Shown here piece by piece: positions 9,275-18,157 of a DNA stretch of 64,000 nucleotides. Each line of letters begins with the position of its first letter. The stretch's first letter is position 1. The DNA is from Bacillus sp. FJAT-27264. GTDB lineage: Bacteria > Bacillota > Bacilli > Paenibacillales > Paenibacillaceae. The DNA is taken from assembly GCF_001682855.1 (NCBI RefSeq), contig NZ_MAQW01000001.1, positions 516,443 through 580,442 on the forward strand, in the 5' to 3' direction. The notes below the pieces were generated by a model that worked only from the letters and a program-made list of their open reading frames with translations, was not told the origin of the DNA and did no database searches. Both the position numbers and the translations under genes were made by a program.

Positions 9275-9826
9275 ATGAACAAGCAACCCCAAATCACGGA
9301 GAAAACAAGACAAAAGTTTGTAGATGTTTTTTGTGAGTTATATAGCCAAAAGCCGATTGAGAAAATTTCGGTTCAGGAAATTGCGAATAAGTCAGGATAT
9401 AACCGCAGCACCTATTATCAATACTTTACTGACATTTACGAATTGTTAGACGCTGTTGAAAACGACTTATTGAATGAGATGAAAAAAGAATTGGCGAATA
9501 AGGAGCTATCGATGCATACGGTTCAAGATACGCTCTTTTGTCTGGACAAAAGAGAACATCTCCTGGTTCTCAATGCCCTTTTGGGTGATTATGGAAGTGT
9601 CCGTTTTTTAAAACGCTTAAAAAAAGAAATCACTTTGGATCAATTAGAATTAAACGTTCCGCAAAACCATTCCTTAACGCCGTACTTCGTTGAGTTTTAC
9701 CTGACAACTTCCCTCTCTTTATTTCGTCTTTGGCTCCAGCGTCAACAGGATTTATCGTCAGAAGAATTTTTCAAGTTAGTGGAGAACCTATATTCAAAAG
9801 GGATTACACCCTATTTTAAAGAGTGA
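9275..9826 (+). CDS. TetR/AcrR family transcriptional regulator
   Basis: A 183-residue TetR-type regulator. The N-terminal DNA-binding part includes KISVQEIANKSGYNRSTYYQYF, the pattern of the subgroup with a YQYF end to the recognition helix. The C-terminal half (about 70-183) is helical and resembles TetR_C-type ligand domains. AGGAGGG lies 7 nt before the ATG. It is divergent from the ketopantoate-reductase-like gene, the most likely target. Confidence 0.92.
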   Translation: MNKQPQITEKTRQKFVDVFCELYSQKPIEKISVQEIANKSGYNRSTYYQYFTDIYELLDAVENDLLNEMKKELANKELSMHTVQDTLFCLDKREHLLVLNALLGDYGSVRFLKRLKKEITLDQLELNVPQNHSLTPYFVEFYLTTSLSLFRLWLQRQQDLSSEEFFKLVENLYSKGITPYFKE

Positions 9827-9844
9827 GTCTGTCTGTCTGTCTGT
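9827..9844 (+). repeat. GTCT tetranucleotide repeat
   Basis: Four and a half copies of GTCT begin directly after the stop codon of the TetR gene. Such repeats can vary in length, but this one lies outside the reading frame. Confidence 0.9.
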
Positions 9845-9883
9845 CATTCAAACCAAATCCATATGTTGTATAACAATTTAAAC

Positions 9884-9919
9884 AAAAACCCACTCCTTTT
9901 TTAACGGAAGTGGGTTTTT
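9884..9919. terminator. Bidirectional terminator
   Basis: AAAAACCCACT pairs perfectly with AGTGGGTTTTT around a 14-nt loop, giving a T-run in either direction. It lies between the plus-strand TetR gene and the minus-strand P-loop gene. Confidence 0.85.
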
Positions 9920-10019
9920 GAAGGGACTTTCCTTTTTACTACATTATCATTCATCGTTAGTTCAACAGGCTATCAATTGTGTTACCTATCAATGAAATCA
10001 ACAATTGTTTGTTTTCATC

Positions 10020-10661
10020 TCATACTCCAAAATGCTCACGAACTAATTTAAACTGTTCTTCAACACTCATTTCGGGTGTTCTTTCCAGTGTTTTGATGCC
10101 ATTTCGAATGCAAGCGCTTCTTACCTCATGAGAAAATCTCACCATGTTTTTATTGCCATTTGCGATTGTTGCCGCAGGGTTTGATGTAAGATTAATAACA
10201 TCCAAAATCATCTTATGGTCTTCTCTAAAGAAATATAGCCTTTCTATTTCTTCGTCAGAAGTATAGAGGCAAATCATTCTTTCCTTTGGAATAAAGGGTA
10301 ATATACGCTCGGGCATAATTCCTAAGTCTATAATGATTGGTTTATCCGTAGGCATTTTTAACAAATCCGTAACGAAAAACTCCATCATCTCTTCGACAAT
10401 TTGAAAAAGCCAATGAACATGTTCATCATTAGGTTTATTGAACCATTTATCCCAATCTAAACCCGAATGAGGATACTGTAAGGCAGGGTATTCAACTGGA
10501 TTTGTGAATGGTCTGTACTTCATCACGTTATCTTCCAGTGTTTGAAATCCTAACTCTTCAACAAATTTCTTTGTCATTGTGGACTTCCCTGCACAACAAC
10601 CACCATTTAACCAATATACATGCTTTAATTGTTCCTTCAAATAATCATCATTTATTTTCAT
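10020..10661 (-). CDS. P-loop NTPase (kinase-like), function unknown
   Basis: A 213-residue cytoplasmic protein with one clear motif, a Walker A loop GGCCAGKST near residue 20, followed by a D-rich Walker B-like strand (KPIIIDLG). Overall it resembles small-molecule kinases or zeta-type AAA_33 P-loop proteins, but I do not recognise a specific family. The ATG at 10661 is chosen because GAGGAGG lies 6 nt upstream; the frame runs 25 codons further without a site. The ribosome site is half of a hairpin, so translation may be controlled. It stands alone between a terminator and the sugar transporter genes. Confidence 0.75.
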   Translation of the reverse strand: MKINDDYLKEQLKHVYWLNGGCCAGKSTMTKKFVEELGFQTLEDNVMKYRPFTNPVEYPALQYPHSGLDWDKWFNKPNDEHVHWLFQIVEEMMEFFVTDLLKMPTDKPIIIDLGIMPERILPFIPKERMICLYTSDEEIERLYFFREDHKMILDVINLTSNPAATIANGNKNMVRFSHEVRSACIRNGIKTLERTPEMSVEEQFKLVREHFGV

Positions 10662-10669
10662 TGTAATCC

Positions 10670-10694
10670 TCCTCAATTTTTTTAATATTGAGGA
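10670..10694 (-). promoter_or_regulatory. Hairpin that can hide a ribosome binding site
   Basis: In the minus-strand transcript TCCTCAAT (10694-10687) can pair with ATTGAGGA (10677-10670), which contains most of the GAGGAGG ribosome site of the P-loop gene. The 9-nt loop is A-rich. It could act as an RNA thermometer-like or simple attenuating structure; no sensor domain is visible. Confidence 0.45.
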
Positions 10695-10861
10695 AGGTGA
10701 CGGATTCTTATTGGTTTTCTGTAGCTGTAAAACCACATAGTAAATCCCCCTTTCATTATCTTAATCCATCGTATTCGACATATTTTGGTTAATTCCTTCC
10801 CGTTATCCTGTGCCGTTATTTTCACTTCAAATCTATTCGGGAGGTTGGTTCTCTCCAGCGA

Positions 10862-11734
10862 CTACTCCTTCACAGCCCCAACCACAATCCCCGTCACAAA
10901 ATAACGTTGCAGGAAAGGATAAACGAGCAGTATCGGCAGCGCACTGATAAAGATCTGCGAAGCACGAATGGTACGTTGTGACAGATTGGCAACGGCTGAC
11001 GGATCGAGCTTTGACATATCTGCCTGAACGATGATCGTCTGCATAAAGGTCGCCAGTGGTAGTTTGTCTGAATCTCTAATATAAATGATACCGTCAAAAT
11101 AGGAGTTCCAATGCCCCACCATCAGGAATAGAGAAACCGTTGCAAGCACGGGCAAGGAAACCGGCAAATATATTTTCAAAAAGGTCGTAAAGTGCCCCGC
11201 CCCATCAATAAATGCAGCTTCCTCAAGCTCCTTAGGAACGGTCCGGAAGAAATTAAGCAAGAGAATGATGTTGAATACCGCAACTAATCCCGGCAGAATC
11301 AGCGCTAACAAAGAATTCATCAGCCCAAGCTTAAGAATAAGGATATAGCCTGGAATCAGTCCACCGCTGAACAGCATAGTTACGACAAAATACCAAAGGT
11401 AGATGTTCCGCGCACGGAAGACCCGTGTCTCCTTGGACAGCGCATAAGCTGCAATCGTATTGACCACCAGTGCAAGTCCCGTACCAAGTACGGTCCGCTC
11501 CACAGACACCCACAAGGAGGATAGGAAATTCGCGTTGTTAAAAGTCTTCGCATAGGCTTCCAGCGTGAAACCTATCGGCCAGAAAGTAACCAATCCGGCA
11601 TTAGCAGGTGCCGAGGCGCTAAGGGATACCATTAGCAAGTGATATAAAGGCAGCAAGCAGAGTACAGCAAGGATCGTTAAGAACACATTGTTGAATATGC
11701 TGAAAATGCGATATGGGATTGTTTTATGATACAT
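10862..11734 (-). CDS. Carbohydrate ABC transporter permease, LplC/YtcP type
   Basis: A 290-residue inner membrane permease of the MalG/LplC branch with six predicted helices. The cytoplasmic EAA loop is EEAAFIDGAGHFTTFLKIYLP, which docks the ATPase. The protein ends in the LplC-typical tail YFVTGIVVGAVKE. It is the second gene of a two-gene operon, 15 nt after the LplB-type permease. No ATPase is encoded here; in Bacillota such importers commonly share an MsmX-type ATPase. The binding protein is encoded across the divergent kinase/regulator genes at 16388. The substrate is probably an oligosaccharide, but it is not identifiable. Confidence 0.93.
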   Translation of the reverse strand: MYHKTIPYRIFSIFNNVFLTILAVLCLLPLYHLLMVSLSASAPANAGLVTFWPIGFTLEAYAKTFNNANFLSSLWVSVERTVLGTGLALVVNTIAAYALSKETRVFRARNIYLWYFVVTMLFSGGLIPGYILILKLGLMNSLLALILPGLVAVFNIILLLNFFRTVPKELEEAAFIDGAGHFTTFLKIYLPVSLPVLATVSLFLMVGHWNSYFDGIIYIRDSDKLPLATFMQTIIVQADMSKLDPSAVANLSQRTIRASQIFISALPILLVYPFLQRYFVTGIVVGAVKE

Positions 11735-11749
11735 TTGTTCTCATCCTTT

Positions 11750-12712
11750 CTAGAAGATTCGGTACCCTGCAAATCTATAGGCCAGTCGGTAAGAAATCAC
11801 GATTAAGATTAAGCTGATCACCGATTTGAATAGATTCACTGCGGTAGCGAAGCTGAACTGCCCGCTAAGAAGTCCTTCCCTGTACACAAAGGTATCAATG
11901 ATATCCCCTTGCTGATAGATCAAAGGACTGTAGAGGTTAAACACCTGGTCGAAGTTAGCGTTGAGCACGTTGCCCAGAGCCAAGGTCGCGATCACGATCG
12001 CAATTGGAATCAGCGCAGGTATAGTAATATAAATCGTCTGCTTCCAGCGCCCCGCCCCATCCACTTCAGCAGCTTCATAGAGTGACGGACTAATACCCGA
12101 TAATGCCGCTAGGAAGATGATTGTGTTGAAGCCAAATTCCTTCCAGACATCACTCGCAATAATCGTAAAGCGGAACCAGTTGCCATCTCCCAGGAAGAAA
12201 ATCGGCTTGATGCCGAATACAGATGATATGAACTGATTAATGAGACCTGTTTGGGCCAGAATATCGATCAGAATGCCTGACAGTGTAACCCAAGACAAGA
12301 AGTGTGGAAGATACACGAGCGTTTGAATGGTTCTTTTGAGCGCCATCTTCCGAACCTCGTTCAATAATAAGGCGAAGATAAAAGGAATAATCAGGTTCAT
12401 CACAATCTTGGAACAGGCAAAAAACAGCGTATTCCACGTGATTTGCAGGAAATAATCATTTTCCCACATGTACCTGAAATGCTTCAGGCCGACCCACTCT
12501 GAATTAAAAAAACCTAGTGCAGGTTTATACTCTTGAAAGGCCATGAGAATTCCAGACATCGGAATGTAAGAAAAAATAAACACCATAATGACCGCTGGCA
12601 ACACCATCAAATGGAGAATCCATGACTGGTTAAAGCCCTTTTTTCTTTTTCTATTCGGCTTTCTCCGGGTGTTCGCCTGCGGTATCGAGTTGACCTCCAT
12701 ATTAGCCTCCAT
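11750..12712 (-). CDS. Carbohydrate ABC transporter permease, LplB/YtcO type
   Basis: A 320-residue permease of the MalF/LplB branch. A basic N-terminal tail is followed by six hydrophobic segments, and the EAA loop reads YEAAEVDGAGRWKQTIYITIP. Both the ATG at 12712 (AGGAG 6 nt upstream) and an internal ATG four codons later (GGAGG 5 nt upstream) have good ribosome sites. It is the first gene of the permease operon and is divergent from the YesM-like sensor kinase 143 nt away. The regulator of that pair most likely activates this promoter. Confidence 0.93.
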   Translation of the reverse strand: MEANMEVNSIPQANTRRKPNRKRKKGFNQSWILHLMVLPAVIMVFIFSYIPMSGILMAFQEYKPALGFFNSEWVGLKHFRYMWENDYFLQITWNTLFFACSKIVMNLIIPFIFALLLNEVRKMALKRTIQTLVYLPHFLSWVTLSGILIDILAQTGLINQFISSVFGIKPIFFLGDGNWFRFTIIASDVWKEFGFNTIIFLAALSGISPSLYEAAEVDGAGRWKQTIYITIPALIPIAIVIATLALGNVLNANFDQVFNLYSPLIYQQGDIIDTFVYREGLLSGQFSFATAVNLFKSVISLILIVISYRLAYRFAGYRIF

Positions 12713-12855
12713 AGCGCTCTCCTGTTCCCAAAAAAATATTTTGTGTGTGATGGGGATCTCTGCTATAAATAGTATCAGGCCTTTCTCAGGTCTGACTATA
12801 TAACATTGTTAGGCTTGATATGGTTTTATTAGGGCATCATTTGGAGGAGTCATAC

Positions 12856-14634
12856 ATGAATCTATGGAAGCGCTTTACACTACTAAAGGAACAGGCACGG
12901 TCCCGGTTTAGCCTCTTTGCCAAAATTAATTGTCTGATCATCGTCTTGTTCATCCCGATTATTATCGTGTACACCTATTCGAACAACGTCACATTCGATG
13001 TCGTTAGCAAAGAGTTGCAGGTCTCCAATACTAAACAGCTCACCTTTCTATCCAGTCAAATCGATTCTAGAATAAATCAGATGATGGATTTCAGTCTTAT
13101 TCTTTCAAGAGATCCCAATGTCAGAGCATTCAACGGTTTGAATATTTGGGATGACCGTTATGATCAGATGCAGACCCGCTATGTCATTCAGGAGAAAATG
13201 GTCCTGCAGTCCGGAGTGACGGATATTTGGCCCACCAGATACGCCGTGCATTCACAGCAGAATAAAGATGTCATCGCCAACTACAACCGATCGACGGGGT
13301 ATGATGAGGATTACTTAAAGAGAAATATGAGTGGAAAATGGACCTATGGTGATCAAGGGGGAGAGTCGCAAAATAAGCTGCAAGCCTTTTACTGGTTCTT
13401 CACAGATTCCTTAGCCCAGCCGGGGATGTTGACGGGCAGCAATCTGGTGATTGAAGCCAGCTTCAGTTATGAGAACATTCAGAACATGCTGGATAAGTAC
13501 AAGGAGGGTGGACAAGGCGATCCTTTCTTTTATCATAAGGGCAACTTGCCCATCCTGAACCGTAGTGCCGACAAGCAGCTATCAGAAGAACTCATTCGTT
13601 ATCTGGATAGTCACTCCCCTGAGAATACGACCCAGGATGTAGTGAAGCTGAATGGCAAGAACTATCTGGTCAGCTCTGTGAAGTCTTCTTATCTGGATTG
13701 GCATTTAGTAGATGTTGTCCCACTCTATCAAATCCTTCAACCAATTTCGCTCAGCCGGGACTTGTTCTATATTTCGATGATTCTGTTATTTGTTGTGGGC
13801 ATTTCGGCTTCGATTCTACTATACAGAAACGTGCAGTCTCCTATCAAAAAGCTGATTCAAGGCTTACGGCGCGTGCAGCGGGGAGATTATTCCGTTCGTC
13901 TTCATAGCAAGGATCAGAATGAGTTCTCATTTCTGTTCCACAGATTTAATGATATGTCACATCAAATTCAAGACCTGATAGAGAATGTGTTTAATGAAAA
14001 GATTAGAGCCAGAGAAGCTACGCTGAAGCAGCTACAGGCGCAGATCAATCCCCATTTTCTCTATAACTGCCTTGGTTATATTATCAATATGGCCCAGATG
14101 AAAGAGCAGGAAGCCGTCATCTCTATGGCTTATAACTTAAGTGCGTACTATCGCTATACTACCCGAATGGAACGGGAGACTGCTTCTCTGAATGATGAAA
14201 TCAAGCTGCTCGTCAACTATTTGGATATCCAAAAGCTGCGCAATGGCAGAATCGATTATCATATTGATATCCCTGAGCCTATGCTTAGCCAGTCTGTGCC
14301 ACGCTTAATGCTGCAGCCGATTGTGGAGAATTCGGTCATTCATGGAGTGGCGAAGTCCTATTCATCGGGTGAGATCCGAATTAGCGGTGAGCGTGCGAAC
14401 GGTTTCTGCAAAATTTACGTTGATGACGATGGACCCGGCCTGAACCCGGATCAGCTAGAAGCTTTGAATCGGAAAATGCAGCAGCCACTGCAGGAGGAAA
14501 TGGGCTGTGGCCTCTGGAATACGAATCAGCGGATCATTCACTTGTTCGGCAATCAATCCTGTCTTATATTTGGCCCCTCTCCTCTCGGAGGATTCCGCAC
14601 AGAGATCATCTGGGAAATTCCAATAGAGGAATAA
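12856..14634 (+). CDS. Sensor histidine kinase, YesM/LytS type
   Basis: A membrane kinase of 592 residues. There is a transmembrane helix at about 24-45, an extracellular sensing region (about 46-300), a second helix (about 302-324) and a HAMP domain to about 375. The His_kinase domain carries QINPHFLYNCLGYI with the phosphorylated histidine at residue 400. The ATP domain shows IVENSVIHGV and DDDGPGL. The ATG at 12856 follows GGAGGAG 5 nt upstream and is preferred over an earlier start. It is the first gene of a set with an AraC-type response regulator and a sugar-binding lipoprotein, so it probably senses the sugar. Confidence 0.95.
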   Translation: MNLWKRFTLLKEQARSRFSLFAKINCLIIVLFIPIIIVYTYSNNVTFDVVSKELQVSNTKQLTFLSSQIDSRINQMMDFSLILSRDPNVRAFNGLNIWDDRYDQMQTRYVIQEKMVLQSGVTDIWPTRYAVHSQQNKDVIANYNRSTGYDEDYLKRNMSGKWTYGDQGGESQNKLQAFYWFFTDSLAQPGMLTGSNLVIEASFSYENIQNMLDKYKEGGQGDPFFYHKGNLPILNRSADKQLSEELIRYLDSHSPENTTQDVVKLNGKNYLVSSVKSSYLDWHLVDVVPLYQILQPISLSRDLFYISMILLFVVGISASILLYRNVQSPIKKLIQGLRRVQRGDYSVRLHSKDQNEFSFLFHRFNDMSHQIQDLIENVFNEKIRAREATLKQLQAQINPHFLYNCLGYIINMAQMKEQEAVISMAYNLSAYYRYTTRMERETASLNDEIKLLVNYLDIQKLRNGRIDYHIDIPEPMLSQSVPRLMLQPIVENSVIHGVAKSYSSGEIRISGERANGFCKIYVDDDGPGLNPDQLEALNRKMQQPLQEEMGCGLWNTNQRIIHLFGNQSCLIFGPSPLGGFRTEIIWEIPIEE

Positions 14635-14671
14635 AAAAATAACTACACAAACCATCAAGGAGACTAACAAC

Positions 14672-16282
14672 ATGCAGATGATCATCGTAGACGATGAAGC
14701 CCACTGGGTAGATAACCTTTCCACAACAAAACCTTGGCATACACTGGGGATTGAACAGGTACATAAAGCCTATTCGGCGCATGAAGCGCTACAAATTATC
14801 GATACCCACCCCATTGATATTGTGATCTCAGATATTCAAATGCCGGAAATGACGGGAATTGAACTGATCGAGCGGATAAGAATACGTGATAAAAAGATAA
14901 AATGCATTATTTTATCCGGCCATTCCGAATTCGATTATGCCAAAAAAGCACTGCAATACGAGGCCATTGATTACTTACTCAAGCCACCGACTGACGATGA
15001 ATTGATGGGCGCAGTAAAGACTGCCATTGATCAATTAAACAACGAATGGGAGCTCGTGAGCTCCCTTACCCGAACCCAGTTTACCCTTCGCGAGAATCTG
15101 CCGCTGTTACGGGGTCGATTACTTCTGGATGCCTTGCAAGGTCATCGATTCCAAGCCGGCGAATGGGAACGGAAGCTTGTGAATTACGGTCTCCCCTTCC
15201 ACGCCGGGGATTGCGCGTTAATGCTTGTACGAATGGAAGAAGAATTTGGACATTATAACAACAATGATCAGACCTTGATCGAATACGCGATCATCAATAT
15301 GGCCGAAGAGATTCTGGGCGAATTTATGGAGGTCTGGGGCGTTAAGGAGGAGCATGGGTATCTGGTGTTTCTGCTTCAGCTGAAAGAACAAGGAACCGAC
15401 ATTGGAAAAGAAACTTTGCTGGAGAAGCTTTCTTTGCAGCTTCAGTATAAGGTCAAGCAATTTCTAAAGGGTTCCCTCTCCATTGTTATCACAGAGTGGT
15501 TCCCGTTCCCAGAGCAGCTGTCCAATCGTTTTCGTCAGGCTACGGGTTACTTCCGGCAAATCGTCGGAGACGAGCGCGAATTCGTGATGCGGGTTAGTGA
15601 CGTGGATCATTCTGCGGCACATGGCCCTTTGGACGCGCTCTATACCCCGCCCTCTTTGATTCATCTGCTGGAAAGCGGGCAGTGGGATGCGGCCGAAGAG
15701 AAATTACTCACTGTCTGCGCGGAGCTGGATGAGAAATGGTCTGAATCCTGGGAGCATTGTATGGAGGCTGGTTTTTTGATTACGGCTTCGTTCACGAATC
15801 TCGCCCATCGTAATGGACTTACCCTGGCTAACTTAATGGGGAGCGATATCGAGGGACTGCGAAGCGGGGAAGCTTTTACCACAATTAGTAAACTTAGAAA
15901 ATGGTCGCTCAGTGCCCTTGGCAAACTGAAAGAGAGCACATCCAACGAAATCAAAGATATACGGTCAGAGTATGTGAAGAAAATTCAGGATTTTACCGAT
16001 AAAAACCTCCATCTTGATGTTTCCTTACGTGTACTTGCCGACCATGTTAATCTCCACCCGACCCATTTATCTAAAATTTATAAGATCGAGACGGGCGAAG
16101 GAATCAGCGAATATATCTCACGCCTGCGCATGGATCGTGCTTGTCACAAGCTGAAGACCACCTCCAAAAAAGTTTATGAAATCAGCATGGAGATTGGATA
16201 TATGGACCCGGCTTATTTTATCAAAGTGTTCAAACGGCAGTTTGGGGTAACGCCGCAGGAGTACAGAGACAATAATAAATAG
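14672..16282 (+). CDS. Response regulator with AraC-type output, YesN type
   Basis: A 536-residue regulator with three parts: a CheY-like receiver (1-125; DD at 7-8 and phosphoacceptor D54 in VISDIQMPEMTG), a central region of about 300 residues of unknown fold, and a C-terminal AraC double helix-turn-helix (about 435-536, with HPTHLSKIYK and IGYMDPAYFIKVFKRQFG). An AAGGAG site precedes the ATG. It lies 37 nt after the sensor kinase gene and should activate the divergent permease operon and the binding-protein gene that follows it. Confidence 0.95.
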   Translation: MQMIIVDDEAHWVDNLSTTKPWHTLGIEQVHKAYSAHEALQIIDTHPIDIVISDIQMPEMTGIELIERIRIRDKKIKCIILSGHSEFDYAKKALQYEAIDYLLKPPTDDELMGAVKTAIDQLNNEWELVSSLTRTQFTLRENLPLLRGRLLLDALQGHRFQAGEWERKLVNYGLPFHAGDCALMLVRMEEEFGHYNNNDQTLIEYAIINMAEEILGEFMEVWGVKEEHGYLVFLLQLKEQGTDIGKETLLEKLSLQLQYKVKQFLKGSLSIVITEWFPFPEQLSNRFRQATGYFRQIVGDEREFVMRVSDVDHSAAHGPLDALYTPPSLIHLLESGQWDAAEEKLLTVCAELDEKWSESWEHCMEAGFLITASFTNLAHRNGLTLANLMGSDIEGLRSGEAFTTISKLRKWSLSALGKLKESTSNEIKDIRSEYVKKIQDFTDKNLHLDVSLRVLADHVNLHPTHLSKIYKIETGEGISEYISRLRMDRACHKLKTTSKKVYEISMEIGYMDPAYFIKVFKRQFGVTPQEYRDNNK

Positions 16283-16387
16283 CATGATAGAGTCCTATCG
16301 AAACTAAAAAACTCATATAGATGCCATCCCCGACAACTTGTTAAAGTTACACTTGTAAAGATTATACACAGTAGGGGGAATTGAAGA

Positions 16388-18064
16388 ATGATCAAATTCA
16401 AAAAGATGTGGTCGATGCTCACAGTCACTGCACTTATCACACTCACAGCCTGTGGCAGTGGCGGAACTTCGAATGAAAACGCTAAATCAGGCAATGCCAC
16501 TACAAGTTCATCCGAAGCAGATGCTGCTTTTGCAAAAGGTAAATACGATCCACCCATCGAGTTCAGCTCGGTGTTGATGCCGAAGAAATATGTGCAAGGG
16601 GATACCAAAGAAAACAACGTTCACGATCGCTGGATGCTGGAAACGCTGGGCATGAAGCATAAAGACACCTGGTACCCTGCCAATGACGATCAATACAGAC
16701 AAAAACTTCAGCTTGCTATTGCTTCTGGTGAGAAGCTGCCTGATTTCGTGGCTGTACCAACCAACGCGGTATTGACCAATCAGCTGATTGATTCCGGTCA
16801 GTTTATTGCCATCGATGAGTTGTTTGACAAGTACGCCAATAAGATTCTAAAAGACCATGCGGCAGCGCATCCAGAGCTTTGGTACCCGTTCACTAAGAAC
16901 GGCAAGAAATACAATATGCCGATCCTTGAGTATACGGATAATGACGACACGCTGCTGTGGCTGCGCGAAGATTGGATGGAAAAGCTGCATCTTGAAGCGC
17001 CTAAAACCATCGCCGATCTTGAGAATATCATGGACAAATTCAAGAACGAGAATCCGGATGGCTTAGCACCTAAAGATGTTTTCCCACTGGCGATTTCTTT
17101 GAAAAATAACACAAACACCTGGATGGGCTCACTCGATTGGTTATTCGGAGCCTACGGCACCATTCAAGAGCAATGGAACAAAGATGCCGATGGCAATCTT
17201 GAATACGGCTCCATTAATCCCGGTGCCAAGCAGGCACTTGCGAAGCTTAGTGAATGGATGGATAAAGGCTACATTCATACGGATTCCGCACTGTGGGATG
17301 AAGGAAAATCTGCGGAGAGCTGGACAAAAGGCGCAGCAGGAATCCTGCCAGGCGCGAACTGGGTACCGGACTGGCCTGCTCCCGATCTGATGAAGAATGT
17401 CCCTAGCGCGAAGATTAAAGCTTATCCCGTTCCAGCCGGTCCAGACGGATTCATTGGCACGAAGTGGCAGAACTCCGGCGTTAACGCCAGTATCATGATT
17501 AACAAGGATGCCAAGCATCCTGAAGCGATTTTCTTATACTATAACTACTTACTCGATAATTTAGCTAACCCGGCAGCAGGCAGTGAATTTGAATACGGCT
17601 TTGCTAAAGGCTACGATTGGGACATCATTGATGGACAACCGACCAGCGATAAAGAGAAGATTAAAGAATTTTCCAACGAATTTCCCTTCTTGACTGGTCC
17701 GGCGCGGATTCCTGATCTGTACATGAAGACACTAGTTAAACTTGCTGATGGCGTAACACCAGAAACTCCTTATGAAAAACAGATGGCAGAATTCCGTAAA
17801 CCGGAAAACTGGGCAGCCGCTAAAGTGGTGATGTCACAATTAGACGTTCGTAAGCAAAACTACTTCACAGGTGCTGCGACGCCAACAATGGTCTCCAAAT
17901 GGAACCTGCTTCGTCAGTCCGAAATGGAAACCTTTAACAAAATTATTTACGGTAAATTGCCAGTAGATGCCTTCGACCAATTCGTAACCAATTGGAAGGC
18001 TAATGGCGGTGACCAGATCACCAAAGAAGTGAACGAATGGTTCAAGTCCGTATCGACTAAATAA
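16388..18064 (+). CDS. Extracellular sugar-binding lipoprotein, LplA-like
   Basis: A 558-residue solute-binding protein with a lipoprotein signal: positive start, hydrophobic stretch, lipobox LTAC with the lipidated cysteine at residue 22. The length and the aromatic-rich mature part (WLREDWMEKL, NVHDRWMLETLG) match the large LplA-type family of Paenibacillus. It should capture an oligosaccharide outside the membrane and deliver it to the permeases at 10862-12712. It lies 105 nt after the response regulator and is followed by a strong terminator. The order kinase, regulator, binding protein with divergent permeases is a split form of the usual cluster. Confidence 0.93.
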   Translation: MIKFKKMWSMLTVTALITLTACGSGGTSNENAKSGNATTSSSEADAAFAKGKYDPPIEFSSVLMPKKYVQGDTKENNVHDRWMLETLGMKHKDTWYPANDDQYRQKLQLAIASGEKLPDFVAVPTNAVLTNQLIDSGQFIAIDELFDKYANKILKDHAAAHPELWYPFTKNGKKYNMPILEYTDNDDTLLWLREDWMEKLHLEAPKTIADLENIMDKFKNENPDGLAPKDVFPLAISLKNNTNTWMGSLDWLFGAYGTIQEQWNKDADGNLEYGSINPGAKQALAKLSEWMDKGYIHTDSALWDEGKSAESWTKGAAGILPGANWVPDWPAPDLMKNVPSAKIKAYPVPAGPDGFIGTKWQNSGVNASIMINKDAKHPEAIFLYYNYLLDNLANPAAGSEFEYGFAKGYDWDIIDGQPTSDKEKIKEFSNEFPFLTGPARIPDLYMKTLVKLADGVTPETPYEKQMAEFRKPENWAAAKVVMSQLDVRKQNYFTGAATPTMVSKWNLLRQSEMETFNKIIYGKLPVDAFDQFVTNWKANGGDQITKEVNEWFKSVSTK

Positions 18065-18067
18065 AAA

Positions 18068-18108
18068 ACAAGCCGAAGCGAATGGATTCGCTCCGGCTTG
18101 TTTTTTTT
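18068..18108. terminator. Strong bidirectional terminator
   Basis: ACAAGCCGAAGCGAA pairs with TTCGCTCCGGCTTGT (one mismatch) around a short loop. It is followed by eight T on the plus strand and six T on the minus strand. It serves the sugar-binding protein gene and the convergent CAP-domain gene. Confidence 0.88.
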
Positions 18109-18157
18109 CATGTGATTTTCATGCCTCTCACGTATCTAACAACCGTGAAGGTCTGCA

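Noticed and set aside
9827..9844. GTCT repeat as a phase-variation switch of the TetR gene
   Set aside because: It starts after the stop codon, so length change cannot alter the frame; no promoter role is visible.
10862..12712. Missing ATPase in the sugar importers as a novelty
   Set aside because: Such importers in Bacillota commonly share one MsmX-type ATPase encoded elsewhere.
17141..17518. 125-codon minus-strand frame inside the sugar-binding protein gene
   Set aside because: Antisense shadow of a gene with clear lipoprotein features; no ribosome site.
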